Assembly: GCA_963693305.1 (NCBI GenBank)
Contig: OY855912.1
Coordinates: 6,746,001-6,810,000 of the forward strand
From: Meandrina meandrites
Taxonomy: Eukaryota > Cnidaria > Anthozoa > Scleractinia > Meandrinidae
Direction of reading: 5' to 3'
Length of the DNA: 64,000 bases
Part shown: positions 39,401 through 51,400 of the stretch, one piece after another
Numbering within the stretch: the first letter of the stretch is position 1
Layout of the letters: the number at the start of each line of letters is the position of its first letter
Notes under the pieces: model-generated
Databases searched by the model: none
What the model saw: only the letters and a program-made list of their open reading frames with translations
Told to the model about the DNA's origin: nothing
Made by a program: the position numbers and the translations under genes

Positions 39401-42400
39401 AAAATATTTTTGCATCAAACAGGAGCACTGCCAGCAATTAAACCCCCCTAATGGCATCTTAGTCCAGTGGCTTTTAGTCAGGTTGCAAATGGTCTGTTTT
39501 GAATAGCAAAGCACAAGCAATGCCATGACTCACACAAACAAACAAACCAGAGTGGCAGACGATTATTTTTCCTAAAACACTTTCTAAACCAGCCAGTGTT
39601 CCTAAAACACTTTTTTGAAATGAAAACTTCGCTTTGATTTCCTTTATTTCTCTCAGAACATGCTGATGTTGTCTGAGCCTCATGGGGTATCATAATTTGA
39701 ATTATATTCTAATAAACCTTGCTGAGGCTTTGCTATTCATAAATGAATAAATTTACACTTGCTGACCATGTAACATATGATACACAACCCTCCAAGTTTA
39801 TTTTTTTCCTTAGCGGCCATTTGGCCACTGACTGCTCAAGTTTGGTCGCCAGTGAAAAATTTTAGTCGCTTAATTAAGCTCACGCTTTCAATCCTTCTTC
39901 TCAATTTTAGTCGCCAGGCTGGCGACTGCTGTTCCAATTTAGTCGCCAGCTCCAAAATTTTAGTCGCCATGGCGACTAAAATGGTCTTAACTTGGAGGGT
40001 TGATACACCATTTGAAAGGTCTTGATCATTTTTTTCATAATTTAACTGTTCAACAAATTAAATACAGAAAGTAATAGGGCTTTGGAAGAAATGGGTATAA
40101 TGGTAAAAAAGGTGGTTACAGCAAATAGGGAGGTGGTACAATTTTATGCTTTCAAAATGCAGATTGTTTGGGGTTTAAGGGTGTCTCTACATGCATTTAT
40201 AGGGAAAATGGTTAGCCCAAAGCACAACATGAAAGAAACCTGGCTAAACCATGGTGAAATTTACACTGCTCATAAAATTGTCTACCAGTAGAATTATCAA
40301 CTTGTGCTGTCTAGACGAGTGTAGAAGCTGTTTAGCCATTAAACATACGTAGCTCAAGTCTGACCCTACAATGTACTTACAATTTGAATTTCTAATGTCC
40401 ATTAAGGTCAGGTTAAATTGAGCATCACCATTTTCATCCAAATGTATTCTGTAACCTTGGATACCTGTAAAAACATTTAAGCATGGGGTGTGATCAAACC
40501 ATGCTGATTGGTTAAAAATCATGTTTCTATAACTCGATAGAAACACAGAACTAGCACGAGCTGTTGACGTGATGATGGCGCGAGCAAAAAGAATTGCATT
40601 GTGATAGTCAAAGTTAACAAGTTGTTTTTCGTTTTCTCATCGCAGTGTTTTCTAAAAGAAATAGAAAACATGTTTTTTGTGTTTCTATTGAGTTATAGAA
40701 ACACTCATGAAAGTTTGGGAGAACTCGAAAAAGTTCACTCGCCTATCGAGCCTATCGGCTTATGTTCCCACAGCATTTCTCATTCTCCCAAACTTCCACT
40801 CGTGTTTCTATAACTCAATAGAAACACGGACATGTTTTCTATTTCTTAAAATAATAGCAATTGTCTTTTTAGCATTAAGGTGGAACTGGCAATTTTTAAA
40901 ATGGACCAGAAGAAAGGTAAGGTAAGAGTTAAGTCTGCGTACAAACGTAGTAGCCCATCAGGCCAGAGCTTATTCCAGTTCCCATAGCATGAAGCGACTA
41001 GGAGTATTTCTACTGCCACCCCCCCCCCCCCCCCCCTGGATGGGATACTAGTCCATCCCTGGGTTACATACATGTATGTACCCCCAGCAGTAAGTCTGTT
41101 GGCACCCATTTATAATACACCTTGATGAAGAGAGACCCTATGAGAGTAAAATACTCTATCTTGCCCAAGAACACATCGCACTGCCCTGGCCAGTGCTCAA
41201 ACCCAGACCACTTGATCTAGAGTCCAGTACACGAACCATTAGGCCACTGTGCTTCACAAGTGAGAACGCTAGCTTGCTACAACAGTCTAGCAGAATACAG
41301 TAGCTACCCCTCTATGTATGCTTAATTCCTTTCCCACAAAGAACAGAACAGCGAGTAATTGACACATATAGAATTTAAGTTACAGAACAGGTTTGCAGCC
41401 CAAATTTTTACAAAATTGAGATATTTAGCATATTACATAAACTATGTGCTATTGGCTTTTTTTTAGCAGAAAAAATAAATTTGAAATCTCGTTTTGCTCC
41501 AGAGTTATCGCAAATTTTCCTTCTTTGTGCAACTCATTATGTCACAGTCCAAAGGTGTTGAGCTGTCGACATGGCTGGACCCCCTGGGAGTTAAGCGCGG
41601 AAGAGTGGCTTCATAGAGCACATAATCACAACATTGCATTGCTTGCACCACTAGCTTGGTTAATTGTCTGCTCAAGGCTGATTAGTTGACAATAGGACAA
41701 TAAAATGACATTTTGAGGGAATATCCCAATTCAATCAGGAACACATGGCCCCACAAGCTTCTAGCTTCAAAATTAATATAAACAAGGGTAGTTTATTTTA
41801 TTTCTAGTTTTAAGAAATACAGTCATGTAGCAGCCGCAATAATTACAACTCACCATCAAAGGTATAATCACGAAGCTGTGAAAGTATTTCCTCTCCTGAA
41901 GGAGTCCGATTACGTGCCTCGGGACCATACTTTGCTACCGACCTATTCAAGGCTACGCCAAACTGATATACAGCATCATACAAGTAGGCAGTATATACGG
42001 GAGGCTACATGAAGCAAAAACAAATAAAAATTACACAATGAATGTGTTTCAAGCATGACCAGTTTAATTTAGTCAATGAGATACAGTTGTTTCCCTATTT
42101 CCCAACGTTATGTAAGTTGACTTAAATTATTATAGTGGCAAAAAACAGTCAATAGACCCTTGGCAGGCAAAAGAAATTTTATTTATTTAATATTATAAAG
42201 AAGACATAATTTGAGGATTACAACAGGGCTGTTCCTGTCTACCTTGTTGTTACTTATTTTCGCAATAACTTAATTTCGCGAAAATGAAACGGGGATATTT
42301 TGTGGGACTTTATTTTTGTGCTTTGGCCAAAAAGTACCTTTAAAACAAAAGTACAATAGTACAAAAGTACAATAAAAAAAGGTTCAAAATAAATTATCAC

Positions 42401-45400
42401 AGGTCTTTAATTTTGCGATTTTTTTGAAAATTACGAAAATTGAGTGCCACTAAAATAAGTAACAATAAGGTAGTTTATGTCCTGCTTCAGCTAGTGTACA
42501 CCTGTACAGGTACTGTATATGCATGAAGGTTTAGACCCAGATGCCTTTGAGTTTACATATGACACCCTGCACTCTCAACATTGCAACAGTCTAGTTTCTT
42601 GGAAACTGCAGTGCACAAAAAACTAGATGGAACTGCATGTACAGTCACTAAAATTAAATCCAAAAAGTGACAACGTAATGACTTGATGATGTTTCTCAGT
42701 GTTACAGTGGAGTGTGTTTGTGTGAATGGCATATGACTCAGTTTGAGTCTACAAAAAAAGAAACTGCAAGAATGTCATAGTAAAGCAAGCTAAGGAGAGT
42801 CAAACTAAAATACATTTCTCGTACTCATCAAGTTTAAGCAAAAGATGGTGTTTAAAAATGTTCATCATGTTCATTCATTTGCCTTTTCTCTTCCATGTTA
42901 GTTTTAGTTTCCAGTGAGATGATCAGGGCTAATAAAGTGCCATCCTGTTATCCAGAGGGCAAGTAGATTTTCCTTTTCATGCTCACTTGCCCAATGGGCA
43001 AAGGATCCACTTCAGGCAATTGATACGGCAATAAAAAATGTTACTGAAAAGTAAACTAAGAAAAGCATGCAACTGCCCCGGACAAGAAAAATTTGAGAGC
43101 TGCTTGTCTAAAAGGAAAGCTGACTTCAATTTTTTCCAAGCGATGGAAGATACTACAGTGTTTACCAACACTCAAGACTGTTTCATTACATTAATTTCCA
43201 AGTGTCTGAATTGAACAAAAATTACTCCAAGACTGTAACCTGAACATTATGTACTTACTCTGATACTAAAACCTGAACCATTGTAGTAGTTACTGAAGAA
43301 AGGACTCTGTGATGTCTTAATCTTGAACTCTGTGATGAAATTTTGGTAGCTTTTACCTCTGGGAGCTTTCACGACCAACAGAAGTGCGGCCTGCATTGCT
43401 TCTTTGATGTATATGTCGACCACCGTTTTGTTTCTAGAAGGGAAAGGCACTCTGAATGAAGCTTGCAACAGTTGTACTTCAGGGGGTAATTAACCGGTAA
43501 CTTTGCGCGCTAGTTAATTAGTGCTACAACGATACCCTGGTGTACTGGTAAAACAAGATATTTTTGTCAAGATACGAATATCGATATTTAGACAACATAT
43601 ATCACACAGCAATGATGTGGGCTCCTGAGGGGAGAAGGAAATGCAGAAGGCCAAAGACCAAATGGCGATAAACTGTCAAGAAGGAGAAACAGGCTGGAGG
43701 ATGGAGAACATAGGTGCAGGCCACAGCCATCAACAGGGTAGCGTGGAAAAAGAGTGTGGAGACCTTACATATGTGCCATTTGTCACCAAAGCCAGGTTCT
43801 TATATGCTGCTGACCTACCTGCGAAATAGCTGCTGGTACTACCTGGGATACTGTTCCCACATATGAGAACATATACCACCAGCAACGAAGATCAACGCAG
43901 GTCTTTACTGCCGGCATGCCTGTGAAGTTGACTCGAGTTCAATTTCGCAGGCACTAAAAGGCGGTTTTTCCGGAGTGCCAGCAATGGAGATATTTTATGA
44001 GAACAGTAACCGGCGGCTATTTCGTAGGTAGGTCGGCAGCATATGAGAACCAGGCTTAAGTGTATAGGTACTGGTAATAGGTAACATAATTGTAACCCCT
44101 TAAAGGTACAACTACATGCAGCAATTGCATCATTTTCCAATTCAAACAAAGAGTCCATTCAGTCCATCCTGTCTGATAGCCTGGGACTAGTGGATTCTCC
44201 TGTCAGCAGTGCTTTAAATAAGACTGTGCACCAGCTGGAGTTCCAGGGGAACATGTATTTTGAGGTGAGTCACAGGCTAAATTCATGCAGCTCCCTATAA
44301 AATTTAAGATGAGGTGTACAGCCTCTTATATTGCTGCACAAGGGCAGTCACCTACTTAATAAAATCTTATTGAAAGCACTGTGTCGGGTTAGAAGATTTT
44401 ATCCATCATTTGCTCAATGGAAAAGTAGCATTTGTAGCCTTTTCAGTTGGCAGATGATTAATAAGGCTACTAAGAAATGACTTTGGCACCCCCTAGTACA
44501 AAATGGCTTCATTGTGTAGCAGTGAGTAAACAAAGAAATACCAGCCGCAAATCTGAAGTTCTTCTCAAAAACCAACGGCGTTTATTTGCTGTAAATGGGC
44601 TTTACGGCGTTTATTTGCTGTAAATGGGCTTAACAGTTTTTTTTTACGACTGGAAACACGCGAGAGCGAAACTAAATCTCCGAAAAGAAAACTGTCACAT
44701 GAGACCCGCAAAGCGGCTCCCATTACAGAGACTAAACTTGCGAAATTCTACAATCACGCAATTCAAAGTCACACAAGTCCTAGTTCATCAGTCTGACACA
44801 TTTCCCCCCTTAGGAGGAACTTTGTCCCGAAGTTCAGCAAAGTCTCGGGTGATAAAATTAATCACCCAGCCATGCCCGGAGAACACCATACGAGAATTCG
44901 AGATCCGGGGGGTGTATCGCACGCTCTGAGCGAGTGGTTACGGCTGCTACTGGCCCTACATGTTCTGCATCATCCGTCGTGCCTGCGCTCTCGGGACCAC
45001 TAGGCAGGACATCCTCTGGAGGTGGGTCCTCCAAAGGTTGGTATTCCACAGCAGCAGGAACAAAGGGGGAAGCATCAGAGTTTAGAATACTGTCCTCTGT
45101 GGCGACAACGGCAATGGGCTCCAACTCCTTGTGACCTTCATCATAATTAACATCAGCTGGGTGGGTGGTGTCTGGGTGGCCAAGGCTCTGGTTTCTTGGC
45201 CCTGGATCTGTACGTGTTGCGACAGTAGCAGGTGAGGTCTCGTGTGGCACATGATAAGGAAGGAGCAGGTTGCGATGGAGTGTGCGTTTCTTTCCGGTGC
45301 CCTCTTGTTGTACCACATAGACAGGTAGGTTTCCAACACGGCCTGACACAAGATAGGGTGTGTCTTCCCACCGGTCCTTGAGCTTGCTCTTTCCTCGTGA

Positions 45401-48400
45401 GCTTAGGTTCCTTACACCAGGAGAGGCTTGGACATCATACCTTTTCTTGCTCGATTCTGCCTTCTTTCTTGCATTCTGGGCTGCCAAGTCATGTGCATGC
45501 TTGAGACGAGTGCGCAAATTCTCTGCATAGACTGTGTAAGGCTGGGTCCCACCATTGTCAAAGGCTACCCCTAAACTGACATCAAACGGAAGGCGTGGAG
45601 GACGACCAAACATGAGGAGATAGGGGGAGTACCCTGTAGACGAGTGTCTTGTACAGTTGTAGGCATGGACCAGTGGCAGTACGTACTCTGGCCAGTCGTT
45701 CTTCTTATCAGCATCCAGTGTACCAAGCATGCCCAGAAGTGTTTGATTAAAGCGCTCTGTTTGGCCATTCCCTTGTAGGTGGTACGGGGTCATTCTGGTC
45801 TTCTCAATTCCAACCACTTTGCACAAATCCCTGATGATTCTGGACTCGAAGTCGCGTCCCTGATCAGAATGTAACCGCTGAGGAAACCCAAAGTTCACCA
45901 GGATCTTCTCCCAAAACAATTTGACTACAGTGGGGGCCTGTTGGTTACGGGTAGGGAATGCCCAGGAGTTCTTCGTGAAGCTATCAGTTACTACAAGCAC
46001 ATGCGTCTGAAAAATGTTGTCTATACCAGCTTCAGTGCGAGGAAAACTAACATCTAGTTCCACGTAACCCAGGAACGGTACCTCTTGTTCCGATATTGAC
46101 GTCACTTGACTTCCAGTGTCCAACAACGCAAGGCGAGGATGACCATTCAAGTAGGCAACGCACTCATTTGCGTCTCCAATTAATGCGTCCAAAACAGGGT
46201 GGGGCTGTTCTTGTGTTACTGCCTCTGGCTTGCTGCCCCGCATCAGAGGTCCATTGCCGTTTCCCGATTGCTCAAAACTATTAGAACCAATGGGAGGGTT
46301 CCTGCACCCTCTTCGGAGATGACCCTCCTGACCACAGCGATAACATGTGGGTAATTCAAGAGAATCCATTCCATAGCCAGAACTCACACCGCTGCCAGGG
46401 ACATTTCCTCCTGTAGCAACCGAACGGCTGTTCGTTAGGGGTTGTAGTGCTTCTCTAACTTCACGAGCCATAGCTGAACACACCTGTGAGAGCCGTTCTG
46501 GTGGTCTGTCAACCGTTCTTCAATTTGGTATAAGTAAATGGTCTGTCAACCGTTCTTCAATTTGGTATAAGTAAATGGTCAAATCTGAAGTTCTTCTCAA
46601 AAACCAACGGCGTTTATTTTCTGTAAATGGGCTTTACGGCGTTTATTTGCTGTAAATGGGCTTAACAGTTTTTTTTTACGACTGGAAACACGCGAGAGCG
46701 AAACTAAATCTCCAAAAAGAAAACTGTCACATGAGACCCGCAAAGCGGCTCCCTTTACAGAGACTAAACTTGCGAAATTCTACAATCATGCAATTCAAAG
46801 TCACACAAGTCCTAGTTCATCAGTCTGTTACAATTGCACCCAGCGAGTTCCCATTGCCTTTTGTATCTGTTAATAATACAGTAAAAAAATTGACACCAAC
46901 CTGAAAGGTGTAAGAAACTGTCTATGATAGAACCAAAAAAAGTTGTGTTCCATAGCTCTGGCCACACTCGCCTGATTTAACTCAAATAAAATGAAAACAA
47001 AGTCTCCGTTGATCATGTCTTCTTTCTTGGCAAGGTACAGAGTCTCCTTAGCAAGGTCGTAACTGGCAATCACTATAATAACTGAAAAACATCATATTCA
47101 TGTAAAAATTAGATGATAGGCAGGGATGTAGATAATAGCTGGGAGCCGGGAAAATACCCCGCTGTCAGCTTGAGATTCCCGGCTTGATTTCCCCTAGAGA
47201 AAATGGTGCCTTTGGCACAATTTTCTGGGCCTACAGCGCAGATAACTGCCTATCAATACAAAATACCAGTTGTCAAAATTTTTTACTACATCCCTCGATA
47301 GGTTACTCCAACAATAGAATAATTCACAGTTCGCATGATTAACTCTTAAATTAAGTAGCAATTGAACCTGATTTTCAGGAGGGGGATGTTAGGGTTTGCA
47401 GTAGTGCAGTATTGGTCGAACCTGCGGGATGCATCTTGGTAGATGATCTCACGGGTTTTTAGTCATTTCAGAAAACAGCCCGATACAAGCATATTCTGTC
47501 ACAGAAATAATAATAAATTTGTAACTTGATAGTAAATGATTGGTTCTAGTTAATCTCATTCATTGTTTTCACAATCTTGGCACTTAATTTTGCCTCATTT
47601 TTCACACTCATGGAACTGCAGTATTTGCCACATTTTTTGCGGTATTGTGGTGTTCAGCCCCCACCCCCCCCCCCCTTCTTAATGCCGCCCTCTTTTACGA
47701 CAAGTTCACTTGACTTAATCACTTAGAATGAAAAATTCTTGATGCTCATCAGGAACACTATTGCATGTACATGTACATGTACTTACTTCGTGCCTTATCT
47801 TTAAAATCCCTCAAAGCTGCTCTAAATTCTGCTTCGTTTTCTAAAGTGCGGTAGTTGAACTCATTTTTGATCATATGAGCCTGTGCCACATCAATGCCAT
47901 TTTTCTTAAATTCCGTTAAGAGATGGTCTTTCAAAGATGTCCACTGAGTAGTATCCTGGTAAAGGATGGCAACTCGCGTCCAGTTGTATGTATGTTTAAG
48001 AAGACTGACAAGACTCGGTCCAACCTGGGAGTCGACAAGAAATGTACGAGCAAATGTGGGAAACTTTTTTTTATCAGACAACTCTGCAGCACTGCACATC
48101 TACAAAAAAAGGCAGAAAATTAATTAAAAATTAAATTAAATGTGCATATTTTTAACTTACGGTGCTATTAACTTGAACCTCCCTTAAGCAAACACCCTTG
48201 GGTTAAGAAAAATTAGTGCCCATTGAGAAGAGGTGTACCCTAAATGCATGGCAAGTGCCCCTTATAGTAAGTGTCTGCCTACAAGAGGTGTCGGTGAGCA
48301 GAGTCAAACTATATAATACAGACACATCTCTGCAGTGCTGAAAATACATGTGTGGATGGTAAAAATATTAAAAACGACATGGAAACGATAACTATTGTGG

Positions 48401-51400
48401 ATGGAAAACATTTAATCCATTTTCATTCAAATTTATCCGGGTTAGAAGAAGTTAACTTCGTGAGATTCGTAAAAACTGCAAAAAAAAGTTACTAATTTGT
48501 GAATGTAAAGAAATTTAACCCCTTACTCAAGTTCCAGACACCCCCCCCCCCCCCCCCCCCCCTTCCAGACCCTGTTTGTTTTGGCCCATTTTTGAGTTAT
48601 TTTTTCAAAAAAAACTAACTCCTAGTTGGCATGAAGACATATTTGGCTATTAAGTGGGTGGATGGTGGATGGTGGATGGATGGATGGTGGTTGGGTGGAT
48701 CATTCATTTATGTATTTCACACCAATCAGATTTGGGATTCTATCAAGGACCAATCAAATTGCGGCTTGTATATATGAACCGTATTTATGAATATTTGTTT
48801 TCGGTTCAAGGTACGGCCATTTTTGTTTTGCTATAGATTCGACCTTATTGGGCCGTGTTGGTCTGGAGTCTCTATTCCAAGTCTTGATTTTTTTGTAGCT
48901 TTGGGTGAGAACATTGTGTGTGGGTTCTGAAAGCGAAAAGTGTTTGGAAATTTCATCGTGGTGAAGGTGATTCTCTTGGTTTACGGAATCAACTGGTTCA
49001 GTTGACGACACAATATGGGTATAGTATTTGTTGACCACTTTATATTAAAATGTATGATGTTTTTGAGTAGAATAAATATGTATATTGAGAATAAATGTTG
49101 TGACTTCCATTTTTAATGTGAGTGTTGTGTGTTTGCTGAACGTTTTGTCTTGGTCCCCAAATGAGAACAAACTGACGCTGTTGTTTGTAAGGGCGAGTGT
49201 TAAAGATTTGAGATTCCAACCGCGCGGTGTTCTGGTGTTTAAACTGTTTTCTCTCGGTTAAAAGTATAGCATTAGTAGGAGCTTTGGCTAAGTAATAACA
49301 CGAGTGACCACAAATCTCTCAAGGTTTTTCCCCCAAAGACTAACGTGATTGTAAAAGGTTGAGGCATGTGCGTTTATTTGGGTTCGAGAGTTGCCAAATA
49401 ATAGGTATTTTAGTGAGGTTGGAATGTGGCCGGAGAAGGTTGACGTTTCCTGCTTAGGAATAGTAGGACTTCACATGAGCGGTCATGAGTTATTTATTGT
49501 ACTATCATTTGAAAAGCTCATGACGTGATGATGTTACAAGGGCACGTTTTGTCTGCTCGGCAAATATTAAATTAGGTGTTTTGACAACGTGGTTGGATGG
49601 CACAGCAAGAGAAAATCATCATTTGTGCCGCGAGTGAGGGCCGCAGGAAGGTATAGTAGTCGTTGTGCGAGTCTCGCATTTCAAGCTTCGCATTGATGGC
49701 TATCTTCAGTAGTACGGCGGTGCAATGCGGTTATTTCTGTACCAATGACGTAATGCTTGCAAGTGTATACGTCGGCCAAATTTATTTTCTTCAGATCTCT
49801 GAACTCGCCTCGATGAAACAGCCAAAAGATTCACTTCAACTGGCTAAACAGACAAGAAATGGTCGCAAAATTGCAAACAAATTAACGACCGTCGCTTCTG
49901 GCGAAATAAACATGCAAGGTAAACATAATCTTGTTTGTCACATACCGAAAGTGAAAGCTGCAACGTCAGCGCATTCCATGGTTGACGCAATACCTTTTTA
50001 GTGTATTTAATATTCCCAACGCAAAGCGGTTGCAGTTACGTTACTCATAGGCAAAAGAAAAAAAAGAGACAGCCAGCTTTTTGGTAGTCTCCTTTACAGC
50101 CGTTGTTTGGGCTCGTCACGCAAAAAACAACGGCTGAAAAGAAAACTAGCTTTTTGGGTGTGCAGTCAAGCGTGTCACACAACTTCATCGACAGCTATTT
50201 TTAGCACGGCCGTGGGAATATCAGTACTGATGATGTTACGCTTACAAGTTAGGGCACGTTTCTGCTTCTGGTTGCGAAATTAATATTGTTCCAGTCCAAG
50301 TAAAATCGTCACGTGGTTTGGCCGAAATGCACTGGTGACTAGAGTTGTTTGTTTCTCGCGTTCGTCAAAAGAAACTCGCCCTTGCTTGCAGAACGGTTTC
50401 TGTTTTATATTGATGATGAAAATAATGGAGCCATTTCAGAAACCCGAGAATACTTTGTTCTTGTTCCATCTGGCTATTCGTTTGCAATTTCTGGGTCAAT
50501 TTGGCTTTCTTAGTGAGCGTTTGCGATTTTGTGATCATGTTTACGGTAAATGTTGTCAACAGTTTTCAATCCATGTTTTGATGTACTTAGCGGTTTTCTT
50601 TTGGCTTGGAATGAAAGGGGATGGATAGTTAAACATCAAGGTAACCTTAAAAGTGACTACCAGATATTTTTTCTGTTAACATTTGAAGAAATTACTGACA
50701 TATTTTTTGTCTTCAACAGTATGGTTCGATCGATCGGTTGCACACCACAGTCAAATTTACAAGGGAAAGCAGCCTAATTTTAGAACATTTGCACAATTTC
50801 TTTTTAAATTGTTTTTGAGTTATTTTTCCAAAAGTAGCTCTTAGTCGGCGCGATGGACCGTGCACATGAACCATGCACAAATAAATAGCTCAACCCATGA
50901 AATAAACCATCCCAACAGGACTAACACCCAGTTCTACAGCCACCCAATCAATTGAAAAAAATAACTCCTGCACGCTTAGCGTGCCTATGTTTTTATATTG
51001 CAAACTATGTTTTACAGTCAAGCGCGTCGAACCGTAGCCACCCGACTAAGTTTTTGACATCTTTTTGACAAGTTTTTGATTAGTTTGATGGCTTCCGGTT
51101 GCACAACGGTTCTTACAAACGATCTGTGAAACGTTCAGTTTCAACCGGTTTTGCAAACCCAGAAGACATTTCCTGTACGAAAAGTTAAGTTTGACCACAT
51201 TTTTGTTGGCTTAAAATATATTTCTCGCCAGTTGAACTTGGCATAATCGCTCGATGTGCGAAATGTTGTTTGAAACCCTTTCAAACTCTGACGTTTGAAG
51301 ACGAATCATGCAACGGTTGATACCCCACCTTCCATTTTTCAAGGCATCTGATTGGCAGTTTAAAGCAACCGGAAGCCGTAAAACTCATCAAAGTAATAAA

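Larger units (their letters stand above)
44548..46832 (-). mobile_element. Ty3/gypsy-type LTR retrotransposon, internally deleted, inside receptor intron 3
   Basis: Two 253-bp direct repeats bound a 1779-bp interior on the minus strand. The purine run AAGGGGGGAAA lies directly upstream of the 3' LTR, as a polypurine tract should. The interior codes a gag zinc knuckle, half a protease and part of an integrase; reverse transcriptase and RNase H are absent. No convincing target-site duplication or tRNA primer site was found. It lies in the same orientation as the receptor gene. Confidence 0.88.

Noticed and set aside
44934..45371. Several short frames inside the retrotransposon
   Set aside because: They are shadows of the gag-protease-integrase frame on other frames or strand.
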